This document shows, piece by piece, positions 25,472-35,284 of a DNA stretch of 64,000 bases. The position numbers and the translations under genes are program-made. A model generated the notes under the pieces. The model made no database searches and had not been told where the DNA came from. It saw only the letters and a list, made by a program, of their open reading frames with translations. The DNA lies in NCBI GenBank assembly GCA_031553075.1, contig JAVBLX010000087.1:4036-68035 (forward strand), in the 5' to 3' direction. Every line of letters starts with the position of its first letter. The first letter of the stretch is position 1. The DNA comes from DIGJ01 sp031553075. GTDB taxonomy: Bacteria > Bacillota > Clostridia > Lachnospirales > Lachnospiraceae.

Positions 25472-27874
25472 TTACTCATAGCAAACTTCCTGAAAAGCCT
25501 TGTCAATATTTTTAAGTGCCGTCTCCCGTTCCGCTTCGGTAGCAAAATAGGAAGAAAGTGCCGGCCACACATGAACAAATGGGGTACTCTTCATAAGCAC
25601 TAGCACCGAGCCGAAAGTCTCCTGCATATCAAGACCCGGAATATACGTTTCCAGTATCTTCATGGTCACTGGATTGGCAATGATCTCTCCGATGGCGGTA
25701 TCCATGGAAACGCCATAGGGATTATATCCTCTCACCCGTAAAGGTGCTTCTAAAATGATGTCTCTGGCTGAGGTGCCAATCAATATCTTGAACATCCCCG
25801 GCTCAACCGTCCATTCTTTCCGACCATCATCGTAAGCCGCAAAATCCTCCTTTGTCAGTGTCAGCATCACAGTTTTTTCCTCGCCCGGCTCAAGATACAC
25901 CTTCTGGAACGCTTTGAGCGCCTTGTAAGGTTTTATCAACGTTGATTTTTCATCATGCAGATAAAGCTGAACCACCTGACTGCCGGCACGGTCTCCGTTA
26001 TTCTTTACCTTCACACTGATTGGAAGTACAGACTGCTGGTCATAAGTAAAGCTTTCCGGCACTGACAAATCGCTGAAACCAAACTGTGTATAGGACAGAC
26101 CATAGCCAAATGGGAATAAGGGCTCTATCTTTTTTTCGTCATAATAGCGGTATCCTACATACAGTCCTTCGCCATAGATTACTTTTTTGTTTTCACCAGG
26201 GAAATTTATGGCTGTTGGTGTATCACTGTAATGGCGCGGCCAGCTGAGTGGCAGACGACCAGCTGGTTCGGCATCGCCAAACAATACATCTATCCCGGCT
26301 TTTCCACCTGCCATTCCCGGCAGATACAGACACAGTACGGCCGCCACCTCATCGATTATGTCAGCAAGCTCTACTGGGGTGCTGGTATTCAGTAACAGTA
26401 CCACCGGCTTACCGGCCTTCTTGGCGGCAGCTATAGCCTGTTCCAGGATAGCAGCATCATCCGGTTCCATTTTCATATCAGGACGATCGCTACCCTCTTG
26501 CCCATTGCTGCCTACCGTAACGAATACAACATCGGTACCGGAAGTAATCTCCACATACCATACCTTATCAGAACCCAGTTTCTTTTCAGCTTCATCATAC
26601 AGCTGTGTTACCAGCGTAGTTGCCACCTCGGCACTGCCGGCTCCGCTGGCGACCAGATGCTTGCTCCGTGAACCGAAGAAGGTAACCCCGCTATCCTTGG
26701 TAAGCGGAAGTATACCATCATTCTTAAGCAAAGTAATACCTTCACAGGCAGCTTTATAGGTAGCCGCAAAGGAATGGGCAGTATCTACTGCAGTGTATTT
26801 TTTGCCCTTCATAACCGGCATTTCCAGTAACAATTCGAGGAAGCGCCTTGCACTTTCATCAATTGTTTCCATGGACAGCACACCATTTTTAACGGCCTCT
26901 GTCAGCATTCCGATTGCCCGGGGTCCGGGCATGGTGAGATTGGTACCGTTCTTCATGCCCTCGACACGGTCATATACGCCGCCCCAGTCGCACACAGTAA
27001 CCCCTTCAAATCCCCAGTCGTCCCGCAACACCTCTTTTAGCAGCCACGGATTATGAGAACAAGGAATACCGTTGATGCTGTTATAGGCACTCATTACGGT
27101 TTTGCATCCACCCTCCTGGACACAGGCACGAAAACCTGGCAGGTATAACTCATACAGAGCACGGGTGGGGATGATCTCATTCACGCTCATCCGATCCGTT
27201 TCCTGATTGTTGGCAGCGAAGTGCTTGACACTGGCAATCACACCGGTGTCCTGCACGCCCTTCACATAGTTCGGTGCCAGCTTGGAAGTGAGGCAGGGAT
27301 CCTCGGAATATCCTTCAAATAAACGGCCATTACGGGGATCACGGTGGAGGTTTACATTGGGACTGCCCAGCATCACATCAACGCCATAAGTACTAAACTC
27401 ACGCCCCAGTACCTCGCCGCAGTCATAAACTGCCTCCGGATTCCAGGTAGCACCCAGCAACATTCCCGGAGGGAAACAACCAACCGTATTCTGATCCGGC
27501 AATAGCCGAGAGGACGACTCCATAAATGCCTGGGCGAACTTCTGCTCCTCGGGGGTCATTTTTTCGGGCTCAGTCATGGCATTAAGCGTCAAAAAGCCTT
27601 CCGGGATACCGGCACCCATCGTCTGGTCGGCTCCATTTGGATCATAGCTATCGCCTTTTACCTTGATTTCGGCCTGTATGGCCGCCTCTATAGTCATCTG
27701 CATTGTATTGAAGCCGGTACCGCCATCCAGCCAGCAGCTCTTTGGAATACCATACTTTTCAAATTCTCTGGTGAAAAACATACTTTGACCTGTAAGCAAC
27801 AGCAGTTTTTCCTCCAGTGTCATCTCGGCTAAAATGCCACTAATTGATGTCTTGTCTTTTAATTGTGTTGACAT
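25472..27874 (-). CDS. GH3 beta-glycosidase 1
   Basis: An 800-residue glycoside hydrolase. The GH3 N-domain includes NVNLHRDPRNGRLFEGYSED, SVKHFAANNQETDR and the nucleophile Asp in VTVCDWGGVYD near residue 296. The second domain has VGSNGQEGSDRPDM, whose Glu fits the acid/base position. A fibronectin-III-like C-terminal domain follows. The start is the ATG of MSTQLKDKTS with AAAGGAG eight bases upstream; the TTG 18 bases earlier is rejected. No signal peptide, so it acts in the cytoplasm. The nucleophile block reads CDW where SDW is usual. It is the last gene of the operon and a paralogue of the preceding gene. Specificity (glucoside, xyloside or other) cannot be told. Confidence 0.9.
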   Translation of the reverse strand: MSTQLKDKTSISGILAEMTLEEKLLLLTGQSMFFTREFEKYGIPKSCWLDGGTGFNTMQMTIEAAIQAEIKVKGDSYDPNGADQTMGAGIPEGFLTLNAMTEPEKMTPEEQKFAQAFMESSSRLLPDQNTVGCFPPGMLLGATWNPEAVYDCGEVLGREFSTYGVDVMLGSPNVNLHRDPRNGRLFEGYSEDPCLTSKLAPNYVKGVQDTGVIASVKHFAANNQETDRMSVNEIIPTRALYELYLPGFRACVQEGGCKTVMSAYNSINGIPCSHNPWLLKEVLRDDWGFEGVTVCDWGGVYDRVEGMKNGTNLTMPGPRAIGMLTEAVKNGVLSMETIDESARRFLELLLEMPVMKGKKYTAVDTAHSFAATYKAACEGITLLKNDGILPLTKDSGVTFFGSRSKHLVASGAGSAEVATTLVTQLYDEAEKKLGSDKVWYVEITSGTDVVFVTVGSNGQEGSDRPDMKMEPDDAAILEQAIAAAKKAGKPVVLLLNTSTPVELADIIDEVAAVLCLYLPGMAGGKAGIDVLFGDAEPAGRLPLSWPRHYSDTPTAINFPGENKKVIYGEGLYVGYRYYDEKKIEPLFPFGYGLSYTQFGFSDLSVPESFTYDQQSVLPISVKVKNNGDRAGSQVVQLYLHDEKSTLIKPYKALKAFQKVYLEPGEEKTVMLTLTKEDFAAYDDGRKEWTVEPGMFKILIGTSARDIILEAPLRVRGYNPYGVSMDTAIGEIIANPVTMKILETYIPGLDMQETFGSVLVLMKSTPFVHVWPALSSYFATEAERETALKNIDKAFQEVCYE

Positions 27875-27906
27875 ATTTATTACTCCTTTCAATTTATATT
27901 GGCGAT

Positions 27907-30318
27907 TTACTCACCATAACTAAGCTTATCAAAATCAGCTAAAATATGAGCGTAAATAGCTGCCTTCTCTTCTTCACTTCCAGCCAGCGTTCCAACCACA
28001 TTTGTATCCCAAAACTCAGCGAATGTCATTTGAGGTGTATTGTAGGCTAACAGGGAAATTGTCATTGCAAAATCCGGACTTGGAATGTCCTTCACAAGCA
28101 ATTCCATCCATTTTGGTTCTGAAATAATTTTTTTAATGGTCATATCAGGTCGAAACGCATAGGAGGAGGCACAACGCAATTTCATGGCGGCGGACAGTGC
28201 AATATCCCGGCTGGAATTTCCTACCATAACGTTAAACCATCCCGGTTCTATCACCCAAGATGATTGTGAAACATCGTAGTAAGAAAATGCACCAGATGGC
28301 AGTTTAAATTCCACCGTTTTTTCTTCTCCCGGCGCAAGTGCAACCTTAGCAAAAGCCTTCAATTCCTTTTCCGGTCGTTCCAGCGTGCTCTGCTCATCCT
28401 TTAAGTATAGCTGAACTACTTCTTTTCCGTGGCGTTTTCCGGTATTCTTTATTTTTACAGATACTGACACAAATTCATTGGTTGATAAATCCGCTATTTC
28501 CGGTACCGCTAAATCAGAAAATTCAAACGATGTATAGGTAAGACCGAAACCAAATGGGAAAAGGGGTTCCACTTGTTTTTTGTCATAATACCGATATCCC
28601 ACATAAATTCCTTCGCCATACATTACTTCCTTGTTTTCACCAGGGAAATTGCCAAATGTTGGGCAATCCCGATAATATTTTGGGAAAGTCAGTGGCAGTT
28701 TTCCACTGGGGTTGGCATCGCCAAACAAAATATCTGCGGTTGCCTGTCCACCTGCCATCCCCGGGAAGTACAGGCACAATACTGCATCCAAATCATCCAC
28801 GAATTCCGTAAGCTCCACTGGTCCGACAACATTTAATAAGGCAATGACCGGTTTGCCCTTCCCCTTTGCTGCTTTGATTGCGTTACGCATCAGGTCTGCG
28901 TCTGCTGCTGAAAGTGACATGCTATTGCGATCGCTGCCTTCACTGCCAAAGGCACTGACTGTGACAATAACAGCGTCTGTTTTGTCCGTAATCTCCTCAA
29001 ATAACACATTATTCTCACCCAGCTTGGTAACGGTGCAGTCAAACGGATTGGTATTGCAATCGGTCTTTACCTCGGCACTTCCACCACCGCTGGTAATCAA
29101 ATCCTTGCTGTGTGCACCGTAAAAACTTACATTACTGTCTTTTGAAAGTGGCAGTACACCATTATTCTTCAATAAAGTAATCCCTTCCACAGCCGCCAGA
29201 TATGCCCCCTTCATCGAATGCACCGGATCAATTTGGGTATATTTACGTCCTTTCATAACCGGCATCTCTAGCAGAACACTCAAATAATGCTGGACGCTTT
29301 GATCCACAGATTCCATACTTATTCTGCCATCTTCCACCGCTTCTATCAGCATTGCAATGGAACGAGGTCCTGGCATGGTTAGGTCATTTCCGGCAGCCAA
29401 GGCTTCCACACGGTCATACACTGCACCCCAGTCAGACACCACAAAGCCTTCAAATCCCCATTCCCCCCGCAAAATTTTTTTCAAAAGAAATGGATTCTGG
29501 GCACATGGCGTTCCATTAATTGCGTTATATGCCGACATGAGCGTTTTGCAGCCGCCTTCCTGCACACAGGCACGAAATCCCGGGAGGTAAAGCTCACGCA
29601 AAGCGCGCTCCTGAATCAGCTCGTTTACTCCCATTCGATCCGTTTCCTGATTGTTTGCCGCAAAATGCTTTACGTTAGCGATAGTACCGGTTTCTTGAAT
29701 TCCTTTTACAAATGCCGGTGCAAGTTCTGAGATAAGGTGAGGATCCTCGGAATACCCCTCAAACAAACGTCCATTTCTCGGATCGCGGTGCAAATTTACA
29801 TTTGGGGTTCCTAGTAGTACATCAATCCCGCAAGCAACCGATTCGCGTCCCAATGCTTCCCCGCATTGATATACTGCATCCGGATTCCAGGTAGCACCCA
29901 GCAGCATACCCGGAGGGTAGCAGCCCAGCTTGGAAGTGTCCGGCATCTCCTGCGTCAGGCGCATCCCAATCATTCCCGCTTTTTTTTGGTCCTCTTCACT
30001 CATCCCTTCCATATTGCCCATCTGAGCTAACAGCGTCATTGCTGAAAAGTCATTCATCCCCATAACATCGTCCGTATACTCTTCTAGCGGAACCACTGGC
30101 GCCATTTCTCGTGCTGTCTGGGTTGCAATTTCCATCGTCATCTGCATGGAATTAAATCCGGTGCCGCCATCAAGAAAAAGTGCTGATGGAATACCATACT
30201 CCTCAAAGGCTTTTGATTTGAAAAAAGTTTCTCCAGTCAGTAATTGTAATTTCTCTGTCAGTGACATTTCTGCAATAATTTCAGGAATAGAATGTTTCCC
30301 TACAAGTTTTGTTTTCAT
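27907..30318 (-). CDS. GH3 beta-glycosidase 2
   Basis: An 803-residue paralogue of its downstream neighbour along its whole length (shared blocks include NVNLHRDPRNGRLFEGYSED and NVKHFAANNQETDRMGVNEL). The nucleophile Asp is in VVSDWGAVYD near residue 294; the acid/base candidate Glu is in FGSEGSDRNSM. A fibronectin-III-like C-terminal domain and a further 90-residue tail follow. No signal peptide. GGAGGAAG precedes the ATG. The 32 bases between the two GH3 genes hold only the RBS of the second. The tandem pair probably arose by duplication and then diverged in specificity. Confidence 0.9.
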   Translation of the reverse strand: MKTKLVGKHSIPEIIAEMSLTEKLQLLTGETFFKSKAFEEYGIPSALFLDGGTGFNSMQMTMEIATQTAREMAPVVPLEEYTDDVMGMNDFSAMTLLAQMGNMEGMSEEDQKKAGMIGMRLTQEMPDTSKLGCYPPGMLLGATWNPDAVYQCGEALGRESVACGIDVLLGTPNVNLHRDPRNGRLFEGYSEDPHLISELAPAFVKGIQETGTIANVKHFAANNQETDRMGVNELIQERALRELYLPGFRACVQEGGCKTLMSAYNAINGTPCAQNPFLLKKILRGEWGFEGFVVSDWGAVYDRVEALAAGNDLTMPGPRSIAMLIEAVEDGRISMESVDQSVQHYLSVLLEMPVMKGRKYTQIDPVHSMKGAYLAAVEGITLLKNNGVLPLSKDSNVSFYGAHSKDLITSGGGSAEVKTDCNTNPFDCTVTKLGENNVLFEEITDKTDAVIVTVSAFGSEGSDRNSMSLSAADADLMRNAIKAAKGKGKPVIALLNVVGPVELTEFVDDLDAVLCLYFPGMAGGQATADILFGDANPSGKLPLTFPKYYRDCPTFGNFPGENKEVMYGEGIYVGYRYYDKKQVEPLFPFGFGLTYTSFEFSDLAVPEIADLSTNEFVSVSVKIKNTGKRHGKEVVQLYLKDEQSTLERPEKELKAFAKVALAPGEEKTVEFKLPSGAFSYYDVSQSSWVIEPGWFNVMVGNSSRDIALSAAMKLRCASSYAFRPDMTIKKIISEPKWMELLVKDIPSPDFAMTISLLAYNTPQMTFAEFWDTNVVGTLAGSEEEKAAIYAHILADFDKLSYGE

Positions 30319-30331
30319 TTTCGTCTTCCTC

Positions 30332-31213
30332 CTACATTTCCCATTTTGCCATCATATCTTTTTCAAAGTTCAGCATATACTTCGCTTCTTCATCTAATTT
30401 GGCTTCTGATACATCCTTGATGAGGTCACGCCACACATAAATGTCCCTGCCAACTTCGCCGCCAGCCATAACAAAAGGCTCCGCCACAATACGCCCTTTA
30501 TAATGAATGTCTTTTAGTGCTTTAAATATTTCATCCCAATCCAGGTGACCTCTGCCCGGTGCGGTACGATTGTTTTCACCCACATGGAATCCTACCAGTT
30601 TATCTCCAGCCAGTTTAATTGCTTCACCAATGGAGTTTTCCTCAATATTCATATGGTACGTGTCAAGCAGGATGCCAATATTCTTGCTGCCTAGCATACT
30701 GACATAATTGACCGCTTCTTCTGCTGTATTTAATACAACTCCTTCAAAACGATTGACTGCTTCCACAGCGTATACGATATCTAACTGTTCCGCCACTTTT
30801 AAGAGCACTTTCATACTTTCAATGCTATTATGAGTCAGCTCAGCTTTGTTAATATCCGGGCTGCTTGGAACTCCCCAGGCTGCGTAACTTACACCAGAGA
30901 TAATTTTCCCATCCATAACAGCTACTTTCTTCATGATATTTGTCAGATACTCAATGCCCTTTTTCCTGATGTTTTCATCGCCGGAAGAAATATCATATGC
31001 TTTATCAAGACCCAGACTATAGGTAAGCTCGATTCCCCGGTCATCTGCAATTCTTTTTAAATTCCGTAACTTTTCATCCGCAATATCAAGTAATGGTTGG
31101 GCTTGGAATTCTAAAATGTCATAACCAATGTCAGCAACCTTATTGATATATTTTTCGTGATCGGCATCCCATTTCTTTTCCCAAAAGTTCATAAAAATTC
31201 CTAGTTTATTCAT
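30332..31213 (-). CDS. D-allulose/D-tagatose 3-epimerase-like TIM-barrel protein
   Basis: A 293-residue sugar epimerase-like protein. The four metal ligands of ketose 3-epimerases are in register: Glu151 (AVEAVNRFE), Asp184 (LLDTYHMNIEE), His210 (GFHVGENNR) and Glu245 (AEPFVMAGGEVG). The string PGRGHLDWDEIF also fits the family. These enzymes invert C3 of free ketoses with Mn2+ or Co2+. In this operon the substrate may be a sugar, or a 3-keto glycoside, released by the neighbouring hydrolases; that is inference. AAAGGAG is upstream of the ATG, and 14 bases separate it from the GH3 gene. Confidence 0.82.
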   Translation of the reverse strand: MNKLGIFMNFWEKKWDADHEKYINKVADIGYDILEFQAQPLLDIADEKLRNLKRIADDRGIELTYSLGLDKAYDISSGDENIRKKGIEYLTNIMKKVAVMDGKIISGVSYAAWGVPSSPDINKAELTHNSIESMKVLLKVAEQLDIVYAVEAVNRFEGVVLNTAEEAVNYVSMLGSKNIGILLDTYHMNIEENSIGEAIKLAGDKLVGFHVGENNRTAPGRGHLDWDEIFKALKDIHYKGRIVAEPFVMAGGEVGRDIYVWRDLIKDVSEAKLDEEAKYMLNFEKDMMAKWEM

Positions 31214-31307
31214 TCTTATCTTCTCCTTTAATATATTTTTTTGTAATTCTACATGCCATTAGCATAATTTTCTTTCGCTTTTTTCTGATTTTTGTTCATT
31301 TTTTATT

Positions 31308-33989
31308 CTATACTTGATAGATATATACCTCTCCTACAATTCCTGTCGGAGCCTTCTCTTTCGTTGCCTGTAAGTGTTCAACAATGCCCCTGTTATGCGC
31401 CGCTGCCCGCTCACGCTCTAAGGTTGTGGAAACCTGTATCTCTATCTTGTTACTGCCATTAACAATCAGATTGGTAATATCAAACCGATAGATTGGGGTA
31501 ATCTGCACGCCAGCACTTTTGTCATTCACAAAAAGCTCCACACCTTCGTATGCCTCTGTAATTTCTAAAATAGTCTGCTTTCCAGCTTTTAGTTCAATGG
31601 TATTCAAATACTGAACCCAGCCTGAAAATTTTGGCAGTTCGCCGGCAAGATGGTCTGGCAGGGAAACCGTCTTTTCTCGCTTAAAGTTTGGATATTCAAG
31701 ACTGGAACAGGTCTTTCTTACCCAGCCTTCCCTCATCTTTCTTTTTCCGTTGCCTGGAACTGTTAATTGATTTAATGGAGTGGCAAGATCTCCTGCTGTA
31801 TCGGAAAGCTCCCCGAATACAATTAACAGGCTCTGCAGTGGTTCCAAACGAATGGAAACCAAGGTGTTCGCTCCCTGCTGCTGTGTCAGCACCCGTTCAA
31901 GCCGATTATCCCAGGCATTATATGCGTATGCATTACCCGTTAATGGAATTGTCACCTGACCTTCATAAACTTGGGTTCCTTCATTTACAAAATAAAACAA
32001 ACTCTCTGATTCTTTCCGATAATGCAAATAACGTAGTCTGTCACTTGCAATCGAAAGCTTTATCTCACAAATCGACTGTTCATAAAGCCATGTTGTAAGT
32101 TCATTTAACTTAAGCAATTCACATCCTTTCAAATGCTCTTTTATGTCAGCGGATGGATCATCATACAATCCTTTCGGAAAATCGTCTATGAATATTACCG
32201 GAATTTGTGCCTGTCTAAGCTCTTTGATGGCATTCACCAATGCCGTTCCAACAAACTGAGAATACGGAATCACCAACGCCCTGTATTCCTGCGTGTTAAT
32301 CTGAAATCCATTCGTCAAATTGGTATGATATGCCTCCCTGTCAATAAACGCATCTACCGGAATCAAATCGGCGTTCAACTGGGCATCCAGAAGTACCCGG
32401 AGCACCTTCTGATCCAGCATGGCCTCTCCTGTCCACTCCGCCTCAGCATGATACAATACGCTAATTGGAGAAATATGTACGCCCTCGGAAATCAGTTCAC
32501 AGATCCGATTCATATAATCCATCAGATAGCGAAAGTGCTTATATTGAGGGTTATGCCCATGGGCATAGAAATGTGGCGGACAATCCGGATCAGGAAATGC
32601 TTTTGCTGAAAAAGCATGGGGAACATAATAATTAATGCCATTCACCATAAAGTGATCGGCCAGATAGCGTTCCAGGCGAAGTCCTTCTGACCAGCCATAA
32701 TTTCCAAAAATTTCACACATGGTACGCCCTTGCTTTTTAGCATCCAAACTGGCAAGAGATGGTCCCAACCGTCCTAAGGTATAGTGATAAAATTCTCCAT
32801 CCCGTTCCAAAATCTTCATGAATTTATTGGGTCCATCTTCGCCCTGCGGCATAACCTGACCGCCGATATCATCAATACCAGCCATATCCTGTCCCCATAA
32901 TCCACGAAAATAATGTCCCAGCGCCCCACCTGTTCTAGCATGACCATTGGCATCCTCAATGACATGGCCGATATATTCCACACCATGCTCACGACACCAA
33001 TCCCCTATTTGCTGGGAAAAAGAATGCTGAACCGCATTTGTCAGGACATCCATATAAATATAACGGATATTCGCTGTCTTTGCAGCATCCATATTGTTTT
33101 CCCACAGATAAGGGAGTTTTTCGCTCCATTGTTCTCCCAAGCGTTGTTCTAAAGCCTTTGCCACTTCATCACTCCACGGAAGATCCTGATCATATCCAAG
33201 CTTATTATGAGAATATGCACTTCCATTTCCCAACTCCGGTTCATCCGAAAAGAAACCTGCGATTGTCTTGCCGAATTCATCCTTATAATGGTTCCAATGT
33301 GGTTCATATACTGTATCAATGAGCACCTTACAGGATTCTGGAATGGTCATATTAATATAGTTTGGATGGGATCCACAATCAAAAGATATCTTGGTCATGC
33401 AAATCTGCCATTTCCCTTGAGGTACCTGCCAACCTATTTTTCCATCCCTAATATGACCTGTTAAGTCAATCGGCTCCTTTCTCTTATCATCCAATGAATT
33501 TGCTGTAACAGCTAAAATCTCATCCTTCGGATATGTTTGCTTCTTCCGACTTGCTGATGCCATAACATTCATAAGGGTCATTTTCCGATTTTTGCTTTTT
33601 AGAAACTTGTCAACCGAAAATTTCTGGACTCCGCCATCTCCTGTTACGGTCACACTTTTGTAGCAGATTCCCCGGCGGCGCAGACCAATCGGTTGCTGCT
33701 CCATGGCTCCATTGGCAAAACCCGTAGGAAAATGCGAATCATCCAAAATCCATACCTTCATGTTTCGGTTCTTTGCTTCCTTGAGAATGATATCCATGTC
33801 CTGCCACCACTTCGGTCCGCAAAAATCCGGGTGAGGCCGGCTTTCGACGCATACTGCCTTAGCGCCGGATTCTTCAATTACCTTCATATATTCTCTTAAT
33901 ACAGCTTCCTCTTCCCCGTGCTGCCAGAAAAAGGGTAGGATGTAATTTCCATTCTGTCCTTTTAAGTTCTTTTCTATTGATATATACAT
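31308..33989 (-). CDS. GH106-like large glycoside hydrolase (putative rhamnosidase)
   Basis: An 893-residue protein. The N-terminal region reads as a TIM barrel: LPFFWQHGEEEAVLREYM, SRPHPDFCGPKWWQDMDIIL, MKVWILDDSHFPTGFANGAM and AGFFSDEPELGNG. The order 'large-enzyme barrel, WxxDDSxxPTGxAxG, FSDEP' is what I associate with GH106-type rhamnosidases and related unclassified glycosylhydrolases. The C-terminal part is a galactose-binding jelly roll (ITEAYEGVELFVNDKSAGVQ). No signal peptide. Candidate acids are the Glu and Asp of SDEPE. It could instead belong to a related uncharacterised family, so rhamnose specificity is an inference from family resemblance and the rhamnoside context. TGGAGGAG precedes the ATG. 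Confidence 0.6.
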   Translation of the reverse strand: MYISIEKNLKGQNGNYILPFFWQHGEEEAVLREYMKVIEESGAKAVCVESRPHPDFCGPKWWQDMDIILKEAKNRNMKVWILDDSHFPTGFANGAMEQQPIGLRRRGICYKSVTVTGDGGVQKFSVDKFLKSKNRKMTLMNVMASASRKKQTYPKDEILAVTANSLDDKRKEPIDLTGHIRDGKIGWQVPQGKWQICMTKISFDCGSHPNYINMTIPESCKVLIDTVYEPHWNHYKDEFGKTIAGFFSDEPELGNGSAYSHNKLGYDQDLPWSDEVAKALEQRLGEQWSEKLPYLWENNMDAAKTANIRYIYMDVLTNAVQHSFSQQIGDWCREHGVEYIGHVIEDANGHARTGGALGHYFRGLWGQDMAGIDDIGGQVMPQGEDGPNKFMKILERDGEFYHYTLGRLGPSLASLDAKKQGRTMCEIFGNYGWSEGLRLERYLADHFMVNGINYYVPHAFSAKAFPDPDCPPHFYAHGHNPQYKHFRYLMDYMNRICELISEGVHISPISVLYHAEAEWTGEAMLDQKVLRVLLDAQLNADLIPVDAFIDREAYHTNLTNGFQINTQEYRALVIPYSQFVGTALVNAIKELRQAQIPVIFIDDFPKGLYDDPSADIKEHLKGCELLKLNELTTWLYEQSICEIKLSIASDRLRYLHYRKESESLFYFVNEGTQVYEGQVTIPLTGNAYAYNAWDNRLERVLTQQQGANTLVSIRLEPLQSLLIVFGELSDTAGDLATPLNQLTVPGNGKRKMREGWVRKTCSSLEYPNFKREKTVSLPDHLAGELPKFSGWVQYLNTIELKAGKQTILEITEAYEGVELFVNDKSAGVQITPIYRFDITNLIVNGSNKIEIQVSTTLERERAAAHNRGIVEHLQATKEKAPTGIVGEVYIYQV

Positions 33990-34098
33990 ATGAACTCCTC
34001 CATATATCTTTGTTTATGTTCGGTTTATGTTGAAAAGAGGTGTTATTACAAACGGACGACGAGTTTATCATCCGTCAGGCTGCGGTTAAGTATCTACT

Positions 34099-35262
34099 TT
34101 ACTGATTTAAATAACTTTCAATTATCAGCCAAGCTTTACGTTGTTCTGGAATAAGCTTACTAGAACCATAGAATGTGTGCCACATACCTTCGTATAATTC
34201 CAAAGTAACATCAACTCCGGCTGCATGTGCCTTTTCAGCAACAGTCGTGCTGTCAGATAGGAGCATTTCTGTATCACCAGTTTGAATGAGCATAGGGGGC
34301 ATTCCCTTAAAGTCAGCATACACCGGTGAAATATAGGGATTATAGACACTGTCGCCTTTTGCGTATATCGTCGGCAAAGCATTATGTCCAATAGCTTCCT
34401 TTGATTTTGAGCCAAAGCCACAATCGTTTTGTCGATTAAATGTATAACTTTCTCCTTCCTGTGAAAGGTCAGCCCATGGAGATGAAAGCACTAGACATTT
34501 AGGAAGCTCCTGATTTGTATCACGTAGTTTTAATGACAGAGCAATAGAGAGCCCACCACCTGCAGAATCTCCAGCGACTACTATATTTTCTGACTTATAT
34601 CCTTTGGAGAGAAGCCATTGATAGCCTTCTACCGCATCATCTAGAGCAGCAGGGTATGGGGCAGTCACAGCAGTTCTATAGTCAATAGAAAAAACATCGG
34701 AATCATTATTAGCTTCTGAAAGCAGTAAAGCATTATCATTATACGAATTAGCAAATCCAAGTACATAGGCTCCGCCATGTATCTGGTAAATAACCTTTTC
34801 ATGATTTCCGCTTTCTTTGGTAAGAAGATATGCGTGGCAGTTGCTAAGGGAAATATCTTCATTTGTATATCCTGTCGGGGCAGACCATGAACCAAAATCA
34901 TAAGGGACATAGCTATCCACTAGTTGTTCGGCATACTGTTCCGGGGTTGACTTCTTTAGATCATGATACATAAACTTTACACTTTCGTTTATCAGATTAC
35001 CCATAAATGAGACATCATGAGCTGGGCGAATAAAAACAACTGCAAGAATGCTGACTACCACTACAACTGCATTTAAAACAGAACTCATCGGTTTTTTAAG
35101 TATTTTCTTTTCGCGGATTACTACGATACATGAAAATGCAACACATAACAGTATATATACATACCACCTTTCATCCAAAAGCCATGCTAAAAACATAAGT
35201 ACTCCAAATATAACCGTTGTTATGCTATAAAACAGCACCGATAATACTTTACCTTTTTCCAT
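34099..35262 (-). CDS. Membrane-anchored HSL-type esterase
   Basis: A 387-residue alpha/beta hydrolase with three hydrophobic segments at the N-terminus (about residues 9-27, 33-48 and 61-79). The catalytic domain has the oxyanion-hole block IYQIHGGAYVLGFANSY, the nucleophile elbow GDSAGGGL, the Asp candidate QTGDTEMLLSD and His in GMWHTFYGSS, as in hormone-sensitive-lipase-type esterases. It may remove acyl groups from the glycan at the membrane. Topology is not settled by eye. GAGGAGG precedes the ATG. Unlike its neighbours it is membrane-bound, so it may act on substrate before or during uptake. Confidence 0.82.
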   Translation of the reverse strand: MEKGKVLSVLFYSITTVIFGVLMFLAWLLDERWYVYILLCVAFSCIVVIREKKILKKPMSSVLNAVVVVVSILAVVFIRPAHDVSFMGNLINESVKFMYHDLKKSTPEQYAEQLVDSYVPYDFGSWSAPTGYTNEDISLSNCHAYLLTKESGNHEKVIYQIHGGAYVLGFANSYNDNALLLSEANNDSDVFSIDYRTAVTAPYPAALDDAVEGYQWLLSKGYKSENIVVAGDSAGGGLSIALSLKLRDTNQELPKCLVLSSPWADLSQEGESYTFNRQNDCGFGSKSKEAIGHNALPTIYAKGDSVYNPYISPVYADFKGMPPMLIQTGDTEMLLSDSTTVAEKAHAAGVDVTLELYEGMWHTFYGSSKLIPEQRKAWLIIESYLNQ

Positions 35263-35284
35263 TCTTTCTCCGCCTCCTCGTATT

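Noticed and set aside
31688..32609. Two plus-strand open frames of 136 and 158 codons
   Set aside because: Both are antisense to the GH106-like gene and lack ribosome binding sites.
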